32,811 nucleotides of DNA, from contig VBFZ01000124.1 in NCBI GenBank assembly GCA_005880805.1, positions 12,155 to 44,965 on the forward strand. Direction: 5' to 3'. The notes beneath the pieces were generated by a model, which searched no databases, was not told the DNA's origin, and saw only the letters and a list, made by a program, of their open reading frames with translations. This document shows positions 31,556 to 32,811 of the stretch, in pieces. The position numbers and the translations under genes were made by a program. Every line of letters begins with the position of its first letter. The stretch's first letter is position 1. This stretch comes from Chloroflexota bacterium (GTDB taxonomy: Bacteria > Chloroflexota > Limnocylindria > Limnocylindrales > CSP1-4).

Positions 31556-32164
31556 TCAGGCCTTCTTCAGCAGGATGAGGGCGTTGCGGGCACCGGGCAG
31601 CGTGCCCTTGACGAGCACGAGGTTCCGCTCCGGATCCGTGCGGACGATGCGCAGCTTGCGGCTGGTCGCGCCGCGGTCGCCCATGTGGCCCGCCATGCGC
31701 ATGCCCTTGTAGACGCGTCCCGGCGTGGTGCCGGGTCCGATCGAGCCCGGCTCGCGATGGTGGTCCGAACCGTGGGTCTTCGGCCCGCGCTTGAAGTGGT
31801 GGCGCTTGATGTGGCCGGCGAAGCCCTTGCCCTTCGAAACCCCCGTGACGTCCACGAGGTCACCCTCCGCGAACAGGCTCACGTCGAGGGTCTGCCCGAC
31901 CTCGTACTCGTCCACGCTGTCGACGCGGAACTCGCGCAGGGTCGACACCTTGGGCAGGTCGCCCAGCTGGCCGGCGCGGGGCTTGGACAGGCGCGCGCTG
32001 GGCTCGATGCCGAGCTGCACCGCGGTGTACCCATCGCGCTGCGCCGTGCGCAGCCGCGTGACCGTATTCGGTTCCACGGCAACCACGCTGACGGGCACCA
32101 TCGTGCCGTCAGACTGGAACACCGACGTCATCCCGAGCTTCCGCCCGATGAGGCCGATCGCCAT
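31556..32164 (-). CDS. rplC: 50S ribosomal protein L3
   Basis: A 202-residue protein starting MAIGLIGRKLGMTSVFQSDG, the standard L3 opening, followed by the conserved SKGKGFAGHIKRHHFKRGP block and the GSIGPGTTPGRVYKGMRMAG loop that reaches towards the peptidyl-transferase centre. L3 nucleates early 50S assembly. The ATG at 32162-32164 overlaps the stop of the preceding small ORF. The TGA is followed two bases later by rplD, as in other S10 operons. Confidence 0.98.
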   Translation of the reverse strand: MAIGLIGRKLGMTSVFQSDGTMVPVSVVAVEPNTVTRLRTAQRDGYTAVQLGIEPSARLSKPRAGQLGDLPKVSTLREFRVDSVDEYEVGQTLDVSLFAEGDLVDVTGVSKGKGFAGHIKRHHFKRGPKTHGSDHHREPGSIGPGTTPGRVYKGMRMAGHMGDRGATSRKLRIVRTDPERNLVLVKGTLPGARNALILLKKA

Positions 32165-32340
32165 CAGCCTCTCCCCCGCACCGCGCGAGCGGGCGCGCTC
32201 AGCGCAAGGCGCACGCGGGCACCCCCAAACCTCGGGCGGATGGCGTCGGCGGCGCTCCGCCTCCGACCTCGGTGAGCGAGTAGCGGCTCGGCGATGAGCT
32301 TGCCGACGCCGGAGCGGGGTCGAATCAGCGTGCGCGTCAT
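32164..32340 (-). CDS. Small 58-residue ORF between rpsJ and rplC, function unknown
   Basis: The 177-base stretch between S10 and L3 is open in one frame. Its ATG (32338-32340) overlaps the rpsJ TGA by one base and its TGA (32164-32166) overlaps the rplC ATG by one base. The peptide begins MTRTLIRPRSGVGKLIAEPL, is very basic (about 16 Arg, one Lys, one Asp, one Glu) and has no motif I recognise. Translation would keep ribosomes moving from rpsJ to rplC. Against it: the stretch carries palindromic sequence repeated in two other spacers (14753-14805, 16470-16490), and Arg/Ala-rich open frames arise easily in G+C-rich DNA. The coding status is therefore an inference from the exact fit of both ends. 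Confidence 0.4.
   Translation of the reverse strand: MTRTLIRPRSGVGKLIAEPLLAHRGRRRSAADAIRPRFGGARVRLALSAPARAVRGRG
32227..32280 (+). repeat. Dispersed palindromic repeat, copy 2 (inside the rpsJ-rplC small ORF)
   Basis: This is the partner of 14753-14805, with about 34 of 38 matching bases in its two flanks. It lies entirely inside the 58-codon ORF between rpsJ and rplC. Its minus-strand reading contains the near-perfect palindrome GTCGG-a-GGC, five-base loop, GCC-g-CCGAC. A second short match (32192-32212 with 16470-16490, 19 of 21) lies about 15 bases away. Confidence 0.55.
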
Positions 32341-32648
32341 CACATCTTGATTTCGATGTCGACGCCGGCGGCCAGCGACAGCCGCATCAGGGCATCGACC
32401 GTCTTGGAGCTCGGATCCAGGATGTCGACGAGCCGCTTGTGGGTGCGGATCTCGAACTGCTCCCGGCTGTCCTTGTCGATGAACGGCGAGCGAAGGACGG
32501 TGAACTTCTCGATGCGCGTCGGCAGCGGCACGGGACCGACGACGTCGGCGCCGGTCCGCTGGGCCGTCTCCACGATCTGGGCCGCCGACTGATCGAGCAG
32601 TCGGTGGTCGTAGGCCTTGAGGCGGATCCTGATCCGCTGCTTTGGCAT
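32340..32648 (-). CDS. rpsJ: 30S ribosomal protein S10
   Basis: A 102-residue protein starting MPKQRIRIRLKAYDHRLLDQ, with the S10 blocks VVGPVPLPTRIEKFTVLRSP and EQFEIRTHKRLVDILDP, and the usual family length of about 102. S10 is a head protein of the 30S subunit and also the NusE partner of NusB in antitermination complexes. The ATG at 32646-32648 was chosen over an upstream in-frame start because it gives the canonical N-terminus and follows the tuf stop by four bases. Its TGA stop overlaps by one base (TGATG) the ATG of a small ORF, not the rplC start, which is unusual for this operon. Confidence 0.98.
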   Translation of the reverse strand: MPKQRIRIRLKAYDHRLLDQSAAQIVETAQRTGADVVGPVPLPTRIEKFTVLRSPFIDKDSREQFEIRTHKRLVDILDPSSKTVDALMRLSLAAGVDIEIKM

Positions 32649-32652
32649 CGGC

Positions 32653-32811
32653 TTACTCGGTGATGCTGGTGATGGCGCCGGCACCGACGGTCCGGCCGCC
32701 CTCCCGGATGGCGAAGCGCTGGCCGGTTTCGAGGGCGATCGGGGTGATGAGCTCGACGGTCATCTCGACGTTGTCGCCGGGCATGATCATCTCGGCGCCG
32801 GCGGGCAGGCC
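32653..32811 (-). CDS. tuf: Elongation factor Tu, C-terminal fragment
   Basis: The 52 codons before the TAA at 32653-32655 encode the last part of EF-Tu domain III. Recognisable blocks are MPGDNVEMTVELITPIA and RFAIREGGRTVGAG, which are near-invariant at the EF-Tu C-terminus. EF-Tu is the GTPase that delivers aminoacyl-tRNA to the ribosome; the GTPase domain lies outside the window beyond 32811. The gene ends four bases before the rpsJ start, matching the common bacterial order fusA-tuf-rpsJ, so it probably belongs to the same transcript as the S10 cluster. Confidence 0.97.
   Translation of the reverse strand, partial: GLPAGAEMIMPGDNVEMTVELITPIALETGQRFAIREGGRTVGAGAITSITE

Noticed and set aside
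1..32811. tRNA, rRNA, CRISPR array, transposase or phage gene
   Set aside because: None seen on reading the spacers; almost all sequence is accounted for by minus-strand coding genes and no spacer exceeds about 200 bases.

Overview
The window is a G+C-rich bacterial chromosome segment in which every supported gene lies on the minus strand, so transcription runs from position 32811 towards 1. No tRNA, rRNA, CRISPR array or recognisable insertion sequence was seen. The protein set suggests a high-GC Chloroflexota-type organism, perhaps of the Limnocylindria/Ellin6529 kind: zinc-type S14 and S4, cdaA-cdaR-glmM-glmS, and a GlmL/MutL-like gene pair. This placement is inference from family resemblance.

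Region 1 (about 32811-14806) is one long translation supercluster: tuf (3' end), rpsJ, a 58-codon small ORF, rplC, rplD, rplW, rplB, rpsS, rplV, rpsC, rplP, rpmC, rpsQ, rplN, rplX, rplE, rpsN, rpsH, rplF, rplR, rpsE, rpmD, rplO, secY, adk, map, infA, rpmJ, rpsM, rpsK, rpsD, rpoA, rplQ, truA, rplM, rpsI. This is the S10, spc and alpha operons joined end to end plus the L13-S9 pair. Many junctions overlap as ATGA, TTGA or TGATG, which suggests translational coupling. L15 and S17 carry long low-complexity acidic/alanine-rich C-terminal tails.

Region 2 (14805-8194) starts after a 202-base spacer with two hairpins. It holds a TPR protein, then the c-di-AMP and cell-wall-precursor set cdaA-cdaR-glmM-glmS. 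The glmS reading frame is broken: the glutaminase half and the second SIS domain lie in different frames, and the start of the first SIS domain is missing.

Region 3 (8190-1) continues with acpS, nnrD (dehydratase only), alr, a macro-domain protein, a small conserved-looking protein, a GlmL/MutL-like ASKHA protein, a large uncharacterised protein, and the t6A/ribosomal acetylation set tsaE-tsaB-rimI, cut by the window edge.

The least ordinary features are: (a) a 58-codon ORF fitted between rpsJ and rplC with one-base overlaps at both ends; (b) short palindromic repeats shared between the three widest spacers of the ribosomal cluster, one of which lies inside that small ORF; (c) the glmS break; and (d) the GlmL/MutL-like trio sitting among housekeeping genes with no mutase in sight.
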